Assembly (NCBI GenBank): GCA_000708835.1
Contig: DF237356.1
Location: 1 to 64,000, forward strand
Source of the DNA: Klebsormidium nitens
Taxonomy: Eukaryota > Streptophyta > Klebsormidiophyceae > Klebsormidiales > Klebsormidiaceae
Reading direction: 5' to 3'
Length of the DNA: 64,000 nucleotides
A program made the position numbers and the translations under genes. The notes under the pieces were generated by a model. The model made no database searches, was not told the origin of the DNA, and saw only the letters and a list, made by a program, of their open reading frames with translations. Position 1 is the first letter of the stretch, and every line of letters begins with the position of its first letter. This document shows, one piece after another, positions 24,101 through 35,600 of the stretch.

Positions 24101-25703
24101 CATGCCCCTTGAGAATTTGAAGCTGCAAATGCTGAGAGTGATTAATTTGGGCATATTGTCGGCATGATTGCAGATAGGCAATGCCAATTTCCCAGGTGAC
24201 TGGAGCAGCTCTGCAATCGTCGCTGATCGCAAGCAAAGTATTGTCAGGTTGGGTTTTGCAAAAGGAATATCGGGCTGCGTTGACACATTCACTACTCAAA
24301 CCATGTGATGCAGACATACACAAACTCGCACATCGTTGCCAAAGACTTGCTCTGGATTGTTGGCTTGTTTTTGCTCAAACTGTGCTCTGTACGCCCATCC
24401 ACCGATCACGATCACGAAAATGCCTCCTACCAACTCTCCAGGCTGCCGTAAAGTCAACTGGCGAATGCCCTAGAAGCTTTACAGTATGAAGTCTCTACCA
24501 TCAATCTTCCTTTGGAAACTACGACGGACCTGATCCTGCAACAAATACCTCCCTGCAGCTTCTGCATGCTGGATGGAAGGATCCTATATTACGGTGCAGG
24601 TATAAAAGATCGAAACCGCACAGAAGCAGCATTCACCTGCTCAGTAGCGCTTGCCGAGCTGCCTCGATCTGCTTTCGATCTGCCGCCAGAGCCTCCTCCG
24701 CCTGCCGCACCTCGTTCTCCTTCAACTTGAGTGCCTTCAACGCCGCAGCCAGGTCCAATTCCAGCTCGGTCACGGCCTCCTCCAAAGCGTTTTCTGCCGC
24801 ATACCCTGGATCCTGCAACCGCTCCTCATGCCGCTGAGCCTGCCTGAAGAGGCGCTCAAGGACAGCACGTGCATAGTCCTGGGGAATCTCCTCGTTGCTG
24901 CTTCCACTTGCTGTTCCGCTCCTCCGGTCAAGGATTGCCCGGGTGCAGGGGGACGGACGTGTTGAGGTGCGGGACTTAGGAATGCTAAATCGGAAAAAGG
25001 CTGGGCACAGGGTGCCTTCCAGAAGAGGGGACTGCAAACAAGTGAGAGCAGGTTTGGCAACAGACCCTGAAAGACTTGGTAGGAGCTGCTGCAGTTTGGG
25101 ACCTACTTCGTGTGCAGCCAATCCTCAGGCAGCTTTAGCCTTTAGTACCAGAAATGTTCATAGTAATGCCCAATAACGTCCAGTTTGCAAAGCAGGGGCA
25201 CTGCCAGGGAATATCCTACCATCTCAGAGAAGTTTGAACATTGTCAACAACTGCAGGAAGTGACGCTGCATTGATATTGTGCGTCGTAAAACTTAAAGGT
25301 CCTGCAAGACTGAATCAAGCCATTCTTGAAATTTGTTTTGCCAAACCTCCGCATAGTTATTCATGCAGACTCTTCTACTGGGCCTTGAGGATAGACACTT
25401 TTGATGTAGCATACCTACAGAACCTGCATGCGTGTAGAGATAACAGCAAGACCCCAATTTGTTCTGCCAAGCAACTCCACCTTAAAACTCGAGATGGATC
25501 TGTGGGGAAATTGTGGCTCTTTATCCTACTCAAATTGCTACTCCCTCTAAGCAAGGCATCAAACAGTGGCTATCAGAAACAGAGGCTGTACCAGAAGGCG
25601 CAAATAAGTTCCTTACCCTAGGAGCCTGCGCACTGCATCTACCAGCTGCTCGTCCAAAAAGTTGAGGGGCAGTCGCCAGCGGGCGAGCAACTGCCACCTC
25701 CAT
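18170..25703 (-). CDS. Long coiled-coil protein with plastid-type leader (possibly MRC/PII1-like)
   Basis: Exons on the minus strand are 25617-25703, 24637-25031, 23687-24040, 23053-23248, 22390-22592, 21338-21623, 20636-20962, 19796-19990, 19074-19193 and 18170-18511. They give 834 residues with all phases consistent. The N-terminus (MEVAVARPLATAPQLFGRAA) is Ala/Ser/Arg-rich and nearly free of acidic residues, like a chloroplast transit peptide. A segment reading PQDYARAVLERLFRQAQRHE follows. The rest is almost continuous Glu/Lys/Ala/Gln heptad coiled coil up to a short tail ending AVGAA. Arabidopsis MRC/PII1, a starch-granule-initiation coiled-coil protein of about 780 residues, has the same architecture and size; that match is inference from layout, not alignment. 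Other plastid coiled-coil proteins such as MFP1 are alternatives. Confidence 0.75.
19650..20145 (-). repeat. Copies of both edges of coiled-coil exon 8
   Basis: The real exon is 19796-19990. A donor-side copy at about 19655-19720 keeps CAAGCTGCGCCTTGCG and CTCCCAGCAGTCCAGCAGG. An acceptor-side copy at about 20095-20140 keeps TTTGGGCACCGCTTGCAGCTGG. Distances from the real edges are about 140 bases on each side. Confidence 0.75.
20342..20390 (-). repeat. Donor-side copy of coiled-coil exon 7
   Basis: TTTACCTCCATCTTCCGCAG and the following bases match the real edge CTTACCTGCATCTTCTGCAG at 20631-20650 (real donor 20634-20635). The copy is about 288 bases away and decays quickly. Confidence 0.6.
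21760..22010 (-). repeat. Acceptor-side copies of coiled-coil exon 6
   Basis: The real edge is about 21585-21623. Copies occur at 21765-21830 (GTCTGCTGGCACTGCTCTCT followed by an internal run of CTGCCTC) and, more faintly, at about 21990-22005 (TCTCCTGCCTGCAAAC). Confidence 0.6.
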
Positions 25704-27837
25704 GCTTTTGAGCAGAGTCAGTACTGTCAGGACCTTTCGAAGAAACCTTATGTTCTTTCCCCCAGCCCGGAGGACCCTGTAGCTGCTTTGCCGATCTTCC
25801 GGCTACCAACTCGTGCGAGTCTTTTCAAGGAGTAGTGCAGCCGCCTCTCTCTATGTGTCAGCGTGAGTTGAAACTCCTGATTTGGAGAGGCGACAGACGC
25901 TATAGCATGACAGACAGGTAAAGGTCTCACAGTGATCAATTCACAATCGTTTTCAAACTCCAAGGCGGTGCTCGTGTTGCTACTAGATTAGCCAGTATTA
26001 AAGAAGAGCAATAGGGGCAGAAACCAGAAACAAAGCGTGTCCTTCAGCTCTAAGCCTCAGCTCGTTGTAGATCTCTGAATGTCTAAAGAACCAACTAAAC
26101 AACCATAGCTCCCTCTGACTCCCTTAGCCTTGCTTGACGTCCCAGGAAGGTCCCAAGCCGCTGAGCTCGTGCCACAGGAAGAAGGACGCCCCTCAAAAGA
26201 AGCACGCCTTGCATATGTGGGCCCCAATTTTGCCTTCTCAATCCCGTTCTTCAGGGCTTCCCAGACTCGGCCAGAGAAGTTCTCTGGCACCAGTGCCAGC
26301 GTTCGAAATGTGTGGTCCATGTTTTCGCGTCTCGAGTCTGGACAGTTGACTCCGCTACGGTAGGTACGGTACCTACCTCCAATCCAACGGTAGGCACTGA
26401 ACGACTCTAGGCTTATTTGTCAAATCGAGGGCCTCCTTTGCACGTGCAAAATTCCACGTGGCTGCGGGGCATGGTTGTCAAAGTACACGTGTCTTCTTTC
26501 GAATCTAGTCAAGGATACGACACTGCACAGTCTTGAAAGTTGATCAACAGTGACTCTTAGCAAATCCGCATCCCCGACCGGGATCCCCAGGATCCGCAGC
26601 GAGGTCGACCCCGTTATCAATTCCATTCATGATTCCATTGCTGGTGCCGATCAACTTCAAGGCAATTTCAGGCGCATTCTTTCCTGAGATAGTCGGATAG
26701 GGCCTGGAACAAAAATTCCTAGCTTTATGCCGAAGACGCACTGCACCGTGCTCCATGGCTCTGACAACGCTGATGATCGGCCAAAGGGGTACACAAGTGT
26801 TATACACGAGTGTTACTATCTGGCACGTGGCAATGGACCCATCGCATTCATATGGGCCCCCCATGGCCATGCATGATCCTATGTTATAGGAAGTACCGTA
26901 TATGAAGCTTGTCGGACATTGCGGCTCTTTTGTTACGCGACCGTGCACCAAAACTCTATTGAATCTACTGCTTCGATCTTGGATCAACATGAAAGTTTTC
27001 GGTTGTCAGTACATGATTATGACCCAAATTTGACCGGTCAATGGCTGGGCTGCTTCTTGTGCCCGGTTATCATGCATCACAAAGCCAGAAGAAAGTCTGA
27101 ACTTGAAGGCGGCATGACTAGGTGCCTCTTCTTCGAGACGATGGTATTACTCGAGCAGCAGTGACTTGCAGTACCCCGGTGCCACAGTTTGTAAAGGCCT
27201 GAATTGCATACACACTATGGCTGGCTACGCGAGAGCATACGATTCAAGCGGTTAGGTTAGTGATCTCCAATTCTCGGGCATACCTACATCCAGCTAACCC
27301 TGATTGTATTCTTATCCTCGCAGCTCGAGCTCGGATCATGAGAATCTGATACCACAGTAGGAGGTGCTCACACAACTTGATGGACGTATGTCGCTGTATT
27401 TTCACGTGACCTCCCCAGAAGTGCACTTGTAGGGCAATCCTCAAGCAACAACTTGCCCGAAAAGCGCTTTACCTGATCGAGGGTAGTAGTTGGACGTGTG
27501 CGGAAAGGATCATGGCCTGAACGTCACCAAGCTGGGCACGAGCTCTCAATATTGTTCTCCCTCGGCAACACCTGCAAGGATTGACACGGAACAGAGTTCA
27601 GTGCTTCATGTCCGCAAGCAATAACAAAGGCATGGTCTGAAATCGACTTCGCTGAAAGCAACATAATAAGAACAGGGTCTGGTCCAGGCGGGAAAACAAT
27701 CAAGGAACGGACTCTCCGTTTGAAGGTCCTGTTTGATAAATCTTGGCAGGATGGAGGCCCTCGATCCGGGAGCTAGGAGTCTGCTCACAATCTGCCTAGG
27801 CAAACTTCACCGCTAGCATGAATCCTTCTCGATCGCC
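25704..27837. other. Gene-free spacer between coiled-coil and LRR genes
   Basis: The spacer is about 2.1 kb. It holds the coiled-coil gene's promoter and the LRR gene's 3' end. A minus-strand open frame at 26057-26320 (87 codons) has no recognisable motif. The 26740-27300 part is AT-richer, with CATATG/CATGCATG strings. No protein kinase motif was seen on either strand. Confidence 0.45.
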
Positions 27838-30800
27838 TCAGGAAACTCCCCGCACAAAACCTACGGGTTCAGCAGCATTTGACCATTCCGTCGACCTTGC
27901 AGCCTGTCTCTTATTCACGAATTTCACTGCCCTTGCAAAGTACGAATCAACGGAACATCGATGCCTGTGGACTCACCCATTCCTGTGAACCGTTCGAAGT
28001 TCAAACTGCTTTGCTTCTTCTTCCGATGAACTTTCAGGTAGTAAAACGCTCCCCCGGCGGCCGCCCCCCCTATTAACAAGATTGCTACAATGATTCCAAA
28101 GATCGCTCCGCCGGATAGGCCGTCGTCTCCATGCGAAAAGGTCTGCGGCAAGGGGCCGTCGGGAGGGTTTTCTGCAACAAAGAACGGAGAGAGTTAGATC
28201 AGGAGCGAGGGGCCGAGCTGGCCCCAGCCCACGCAAAACATCTGCTGAAGACCATTGCCTGATTGCAGCTCCAATTTCACCTGGGTCGACAACGTTACGG
28301 GCTTAGGGAGGAGCCTCGGAACCAAGACCTTGTTGACCTTGCTTTGACCTTTTCCTTCAGTGAATTTCTCTTCTATTGAAACAAGAACCCCAACACTCGC
28401 CCTTTCCGTGTCTACAAACCGTCTCGGCGGCTGTCCCACAGAGGATGGGCATTCCTGAGCAGAGCAACAGGAAGAGGCTTACCGCACGACGTGATCCGAG
28501 GATCGCAAAGGCTGGGGTTGTCATTCACTCTGGAAGTGGACAGTGAAACCTTTTAGTCGGCAGGAGCATTCGAAACAGCCGTTGCCAACTTCAGCTGGTG
28601 CAATTTGAGGTCAGAAAACTTGGAAGCGAAGGTAGAGCAAGTATGATAACGTTCGTTCGTGTTTCAACACGCCTGCTTAAAAATTATGCTGGAAGCATCC
28701 AGTGGAAACCCAAATGGTTTTAAAGAGACGAGGAATCGCTTACAGAAGTGTCACCCCGCTCTTCAAAAGTAGACCAAGTGGTACAGTGCCGTCCAAGTTG
28801 TTGTAACTCATGTCACTGCAAAAGGGCCCGCTTTAAAAATGTCAGAAGTTCCAATGGATGGGTCGTGAGGTGATATCTCCGGAAGCAGAACAATGCAATG
28901 CATCTCCAAGTCTAGGTAGACAAGAAGACGTCACCCTCCTTAGGTTGCTTCTGTAATGATACAATCTGCAACAAGACGATACTCACATGATGGATAGACT
29001 TGTCAGATTTTGCAAGCCTGTTGGCATTGGCCCATAGAAGTAGTTGTGAGATACGTTCCTGCAAGTCATAGAGAGTATGTGATTAGATGAGATTGTTGGC
29101 TCTGCTGTGCATCTAAGCTCGCACTGCTGTACATCAAACCAGCAACACTTCCTCAACAACATGCGAGACGCAGAGTGAGCCAAGGGTGCAAGATTCTCTG
29201 TGCGTGTTCGGCAAAGGCAAAGAGCCACAATGTTCTCCTCAACAGGAACTGTGGAGAGCTTACAAGATCTTGAGGTTGGTTACATTGAGCAACGCCGGGG
29301 AGATCGTGCCAGTCAGATTCAGGTTGCTGAGGTTTCTGCAGAGACAGTAGCGAAATGCGCGCAGTTAGGGACTTTGTCAACGGTCCAATCGAAAGGGTTG
29401 GCAGATGTCAGGTAACCCTATTGGAGTTGATGATGCCAAACAGGCAAGTAACCACACTTCCTCAGAAGAGGATGCCCTACAGGATTCTCTTGTCAGCAGC
29501 CCCTGACATCAGATTCATGCTCCATCTTCAAAGTCAAGCAGTGCTGCAATGAAAAACTTCGATGAAGAGTGATTTTGACGAACTTTGGTGCACCTGAGTG
29601 CACCTAGTTTGTGGTGACAGCAAGGTGTTCAGTTGGACAGTAGGTCAAGGGATGTCTGAAATGTTCGTAATCAACTCACAGTCCCAACCAACCAGTATGA
29701 GAGCACCTCATCGTAAAGCGGGGCCGCATTGGGTCCTTCTCTAGTGAAATTAGGTTCTGGGCCTCGTAAGCCCTTTTCAGAGATTGTCCAAGGCAATCCG
29801 TGCCGAGGGGCCTCACTGCGGACGAAGCTATTTCCCCACAGCGACCTTTGCATTTTCGTGTCAAGGACTTACATTTCTGAAACAGCGTCCGTAGCACCAA
29901 AAGCCCCCGCCTCGATGCCCCCACAAGCGACCCCCTGGTAAAGGCATGGGTTTTCGCCCGCCCAGCTCGCAAGGTGGTTGTATGGGTCAACAATGAAGCT
30001 CCTGAACTGAGCAAGAGCACTTACTGCACCGGGTAGAGAGTTGCAATCAATCAGTCTCAATTTGGGCTCGCTAGCTGTCCCCTTCCCTTGGAAAACAACT
30101 TTCCTTTTGGTCAGTGATTTTGATGACAGTCCCTTGCTACCACCAGGGGGTTAAGCATCTACTCTCTTGAGGCTTGGTGTATGCCATACTTGATTGTGTG
30201 CAACGTATAAGAATCTGACAAAGCTTAGGTGCAGCCTCAAGTCTGAGACTGAGAATCCTTGTGACAAGTAAAACTCAAAGCCAGTTCGTCAGTTTCGTCA
30301 ATTGACCATCTAGTGTTCCCATTGAGCGACTCGAAACCCTCTTTGTAGAGATCTGCTTTCCTGCAAGCTCCCCAGTCTTTTGTCAAGGGGCTATATTTGT
30401 CCAGCCGGCAGGAGCAGGTGCGCCCTAGTGCTTGGATTCTTACTTCGTGGCACACAAAAGTATTGCTTTTTGAGTCACCTCAGGGGACGAAGGAAAACAA
30501 CGACTGACAAGAGAATCTGCATAGTCTATTCAAGTGTCAGTAGCCATAGGTCTGGGTGATTTGTAAAGTCTTGTCTCATGGTAGGAATGATGTGCAAAAT
30601 ATGCTCCAATGAATCATGTACAGGCAACAGAATGCAGACCAAGCATACATATGCAAACACATGGAAAGGCACGATTTGGGATGACTAGTGTCACCTTCAG
30701 CTTGTGTGACTTGAGCTGTGGCCACAGGCAACCCAACAACCGCCAGGACCAATGCCCAAAGCCACTTGCTCCTCAGATCAACATGCTTGAAGCCATCCAT
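27838..30800 (-). CDS. Small LRR receptor-like protein, single transmembrane, no kinase seen
   Basis: This is a probable plasma-membrane receptor-like protein. Exons on the minus strand are 30695-30800, 29873-30023, 29264-29335, 28987-29058, 28744-28815, 28483-28529, 27977-28171 and, tentatively, 27838-27926 (total about 267 residues). A signal peptide comes first (residues about 10-30, WLWALVLAVVGLPVATA). An LRRNT-type cap follows (NHLASWAGENPCLYQGVACG). Three 72-base phase-2 exons each encode about one plant LRR (NLNLTGTISPALLNVTNL, NYFYGPMPTGLQNLTSL, NNLDGTVPLGL). A Cys-containing cap (NPSLCDPRITSC) is next, then a glycine/alanine-rich helix (AIFGIIVAILLIGGAAAGG) and a basic stop-transfer stretch (HRKKK). 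The tail exon has a weak acceptor; splicing a few bases earlier would end the protein at once. Plant LRR kinases share the ectodomain plan, but no catalytic motifs follow here. Confidence 0.75.
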
Positions 30801-32627
30801 TCCTCAGCTGGGGGCCACCTCAGAAGCAAGACTTTGTACCCAGGCAATGCCGGAGGTGGGGTGCCTGCTAGTGTGTCTAGAGGGCAACCCCGAGCCCAAT
30901 TGAGCTGCAATGAGCTCCAAGATACTGGATCTTGAGAGGTCAACTCGCTGCAAGCAATTCCGCCCTGTTTTCGCCAGGCCTGCACGCCAATTGCAACTTG
31001 CAGGCCGCTCGGACAAATGGTTGTTAGAAAGCCCAAAGAAATGAGCACAGTTGCTCTGCTTAGATCCTGGTTTCCATAGAGGATGCACTTTTCCCCGCAC
31101 CTTTTCCCCTTTCAGATGTGAAGGCTGCCGCCACGATGTCTTGTCATTGATAATTTGATTGGCACCAGAGCGCAAGCTATTTTGACTCCTGAGCTCCGCT
31201 GACCGCCTCTGACTCTGTGTCAGAACGTTCTGCTGAGCTCCGAGTCCCGGGAAAACCGGAGCTGGCTTCGAAACTCGCTTCCGTCAGCAACACACCGCGG
31301 CGACCATGCTAGTCCCTCCAAGGATTGCAGTGTCGCTCCACGCATTGTTAGGGTTCAGGCGTCTATGCAGCGCTCTTTTGACCTGCCTAGCTTTCAAAAG
31401 CTCGACAATCAAGCTGAACAGTTGCGAGGCTTGCGCTGATCGAGGGCATTGGATGAAATCCAGAACTCCATCCCTGTAGATTGAAGTTGAACATCAGTCA
31501 AGTGCAATGACAAAAGGTTGCAGGCTGAGTGCTCAGGAGGAAGTTAGGGAGTACGCGGGGCCGGACGTGGCAAGTACTTACTGTAATACTTACAGCTCCA
31601 CACGTTTGAATTCAAGGAAAACTTTCGCAGATGTTGCTGCTCCCCAGTTCAACTCTGATGAGAGCTCCTGCCTTGCTACTGCACCAATTGTCACATCGAT
31701 TGCTGATTACTTGCTCAAGCTACATTACTTCCGCGCTCGAGCAGTTGTGGCCTCCTAACCTGCAATCCCACGAGTGTCACCTCCTGGCAACATCCTGCTC
31801 CACAAGCCTGCTGCAATGCTAAACTCTGACCACAGTTCTTCTTAAGATACAAGTAAGCAGCCAGGATAGACATAGAGGAGCTCCAATGGCTGAAACACCA
31901 CTCCTACTCCCCCAAATGACAGCAGTCACAGAGAGCGGAATCCATGCCGGAGGCACATTTCCCTCTGCTTTTATGAGGAATTGTGGGCAGGTGAGCACAA
32001 AACGCAAAAGGAAGTTGCAGCTTCTAGAAATTGGGACGAAGACCGGGGTCACCTCTTTTTAAGCCCAGGTTATTTGAAATTAACCTGCCTGTGATGGGTC
32101 TATTGTAAACATGGGTCACTGCGAAGCAGGTAATTCTTTGGCTTCGAATCTTCGGTATTAGCTCCGTTCTTGCTGTAACTTGAGCTTAATGTAACGAAAC
32201 CCAAGGGAAGTTCAGGTCAGGAGGGAGCTGTTGTAAATGTTGAGGTGTTCTCTTCAAGTACCTCTGGGGTCTGAGAACACAGTCAGCTTGCAATTGGAGA
32301 CAGCCACCTGCCGTCCATATTAAGCAGGGAATACAGATGCTCCTTCGGTGAAAAGGAGCACAAATTTTGCACTTAGGATACATAGCTCTCAAGCTATGCT
32401 CCCAAAAGTGGGTGCTGGGAACTTACCACCAGTTTCTATCCTTGCAGGAAAACGTTTTGCTGCGCACAGGTGGGTTTGAAATATTCATATCCATCCTAGA
32501 AGTGTCGTTCATCTTTGCTATTGGACTTTGTCACCACTGACACTCAATGAAGGGTGGATAACCTGTGGTACATAGTATTAGGAGACTGAGGGACTCTCTC
32601 CCAAACACTTGCTGTATGAGCATCACA
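30801..32627. other. Shared upstream region of LRR and WDPCP genes
   Basis: These 1.8 kb lie between divergently transcribed genes, so both promoters and 5' leaders are expected. No supported reading frame or repeat array was seen. A non-coding first exon of either gene cannot be excluded. Confidence 0.5.
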
Positions 32628-35600
32628 ATGGTAGAAAGCCCTCAGAAACGCAGTTTCTCACCATCTCGAGACAAGAACGAAGCCAATCTTGCATGTGAAG
32701 GTAATTGATCTGTTTTGAAACTTGGAGTTCGCCTCAGTATCTAGGCTGGTTACTAGAAGGAAAGAAAGGCTAAAGAGTCTCTATGAAGTGCTCTTCTAAA
32801 GGGGCAGATTTTCTCTGTTCAAAGGGGAGTGACTTTGTTCCTATATAAGAGAGAGTGCTATGCATCAGGAATCAACAGCCCTATAGGCAAAGCCAGAAAG
32901 GCAACGTTTTGGAACACAGATACGTTTGTGAAACGGAAGATGGGAAAACCACTGATGAAACTGAAAAGAGATCTGGATCTCCCATCTTAAAACTAATTTA
33001 GCTCGCTTCAATCCTTTACGCTGATAGGCTATGCACTCCAGAAAAGCTTGAGCAGAGGAGTCTGTTTTGTTTGACAGGCGAGCCAGTCGTGTCCACTGAC
33101 AAGAAGCGGCGTGTGAGGGAACGGCTGAAAGAAGCCGAGAAGCGGCTGCAGAAGAACCAGCCAGTTGCACTGAGGTGGAGAGAAGCAGGCAAGGCACTGA
33201 TGGTGAGCGCTTGATACCTCTGATTTACCTGAATCCGGTACTCCTACCAAACCAGTGTTTTCCTATGTCCCATGATTTGTGCACGCCATATCTTATTTGA
33301 AGAAGACAAGCATCGGGTGATTAGTCAAACGTCAAGTTCGTTCATTTCTTTTGTGAGTTGACATGGAAGGCTGTAGAGTCGCACATAGGGAAAGCGTGGG
33401 ACTGCGTTTCCTTAGTGGCCGGATCAATACAAAGATTCAGCTGCAAAGTCAGTTGCCTCGTGTCGTGGAAACTCAGCAGGGTAAGCTTTTTAGGTCGTAC
33501 TTTCAATACGAGTACAAGGTGAGTTGAATCTGAGTAAGTCTTTCCTTACAACGGCCACAGCCCTCCTCCTCCGCCTTACGTTCTCAGAATTTTAATCGCT
33601 CCACTAAGGTATTCTTTTGAACGTCCTTCGTTCTTGGCTTGCTCATCAGATTCCATAAGATTCAACCAGGACGCCTCATGCCGTTTGACTCCGTCCCTGA
33701 AAGACCAAAGCTCCTGTTATTCAGAGTATCGTGAGCCACAGTGCCTCGGTTTTCTTGGGCTCCTGTCCCATAGGGACAGGAAAGCTCCAAAGTGTTTCAT
33801 TGATGAAGAGGCAACCATTTCGGAAGGGAATTTTGTTTCCTTCTGAACCGCTGTACTTCACGCCGCTGTTTCCGGGAGGTCATTCTTGAGAACCTAACCG
33901 TCCTGCGAAACAAATTAACAGCCGTGCTATCAAGTGAGGCTCTTTCTGAACCGCTGAAGCTTGCGCCATTGCTCCCTGCAGGTCATTCTCGAGGTCCTAA
34001 CCGTCTCGCGATATAGGTATACGGACGTTCTTTCAAGTGAGGCTCTCTCTGAAACGGTGAATCTCGCACCATTGCTTCCACAGGTTAGTCTCGAGAATCT
34101 CAATAACCGGCCTGCAAAATAAATCGATAGACGCTTCTCCAGATTAGCCTCCCTCTGATCCACTGGGCCTCGCGCCGTTGTTCCCTGCAGGTCATTCTCG
34201 AGGACCTAACCGTTCTACAGTACAAGTTTACGGACGCCCGTGGCCCGCCGGACGTCCAAAGCATCAAGATCGATCACTCCGTGGCGGACCAATCCCAAGA
34301 GCGGCTTCTATCAGGTAATTGAACGGCCTTCATCGCCGCCGAGTAGACTTATAAGTGGTGCGGCCACCCCGTCACTGCTTGGTCGATCTCGTGGCCAACG
34401 AAGACCTTGAAATCATTTTTGTCAGAGGCGTGCAAGCTCGCTGTAATTGGTAGATCGATGGACTAAGCGGGTCGGTGTGTATCTGCTGGGTTCGCTCCTT
34501 CGAAGTTCCGTTCAGAGCGGCAGCGAAACTTAACAAACACCTTGTGCATCAAGGGCCCTCCCGCTACTCTCCGCTCGCTGTGACAGGTCTTCAGGTGCGT
34601 TGACAGATGCGACGTCTCTAATCTTCGCTTTGCAGCTACTCCCAAGTGCTGCTTCTCATGTCCGTACTCAGATCGGCGAAACTCTTGCGAACATTTTCGA
34701 ACCTGTCCGTACTCTTACGAGATTCGTCCGCCCCTTTCCGTGATACTCGCCTTTTGCAAAGGCGGATATTTGAGTCCGTCATTTCCTCCTTGTCCATTTG
34801 CTGGCAACCCGACCGTCCCGTTTCCGTTCCCAATACGCACCGACATCGACGTCACCTGCCAGCTCATGGTGGCCAGCACCCGCACCGGACGCCTCCTCCT
34901 CTTCAACGAGCGCAAGCACAAGTGTCGTCCGTTTGTCCGCTCTTACCCTAGCGTTCCGTTTCCGTTCTCAATCCGCACCGGACACTATCTTCATGGGCCA
35001 GCTCATCGTGGCCAGCACTCGCAACCGTCGCCTCCTCCTCTTTGACGCGCGCAAGCACAAATGTCGTCCGTCTCTCCGCATTGACAACACCGTTCCGTTT
35101 CCGTTCCCAATCCGGCAGCGGACATTGACGTCACGTGCCAGCTGATGATGACCAGCACCCGCAACTGTCGACACCTCCTCTTCGACGCGCGCAAGCACAC
35201 ACGTCTTCGTTTGCCCGCTTTACTTGACGTTCCTTATGTCGTCCATTTGTCCGCTGTTGCCCGACCGTTCCGTTTCCGTTCCAATGTGCAGCGGACACTG
35301 ACGTCACGTGCCAGCTCATGGTGGCCGGCACACACAACGGGCACGTCCTTCTCTTCAACGCGCGCCAGCTCGAGACCAACTCTTAAGTGCATCATCATCG
35401 GGCTTTCAGCTTTCCAAAAATTCGTTCCGTTTCCGTTCCCCATCCGCAGCGGACATTGGGGTCACGTGCCAGCTCATGGTGGCCAGCACCCGCAATGGTC
35501 GCCTCCTCCTCTTCGACGCGCGCAAGCACGAGCGGGGTGCTGCGGGCGACCACCTGGGCGCGTCCGGCACGCGCCTGCTGGAGGCCCTGGTAAGAACACG

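Noticed and set aside
18000-25100. Long plus-strand open frames opposite the coiled-coil exons
   Set aside because: They are antisense shadows of GC-rich coiled-coil exons, with no independent motif or splice logic.
26057-26320. 87-codon minus-strand open frame
   Set aside because: No motif, no splice context linking it to a neighbour, and overlapping open frames on the other strand; kept as unexplained chance frame.
25600-27950. Kinase domain for the LRR gene
   Set aside because: Searched both strands for HRD, DFG and APE contexts and found none.
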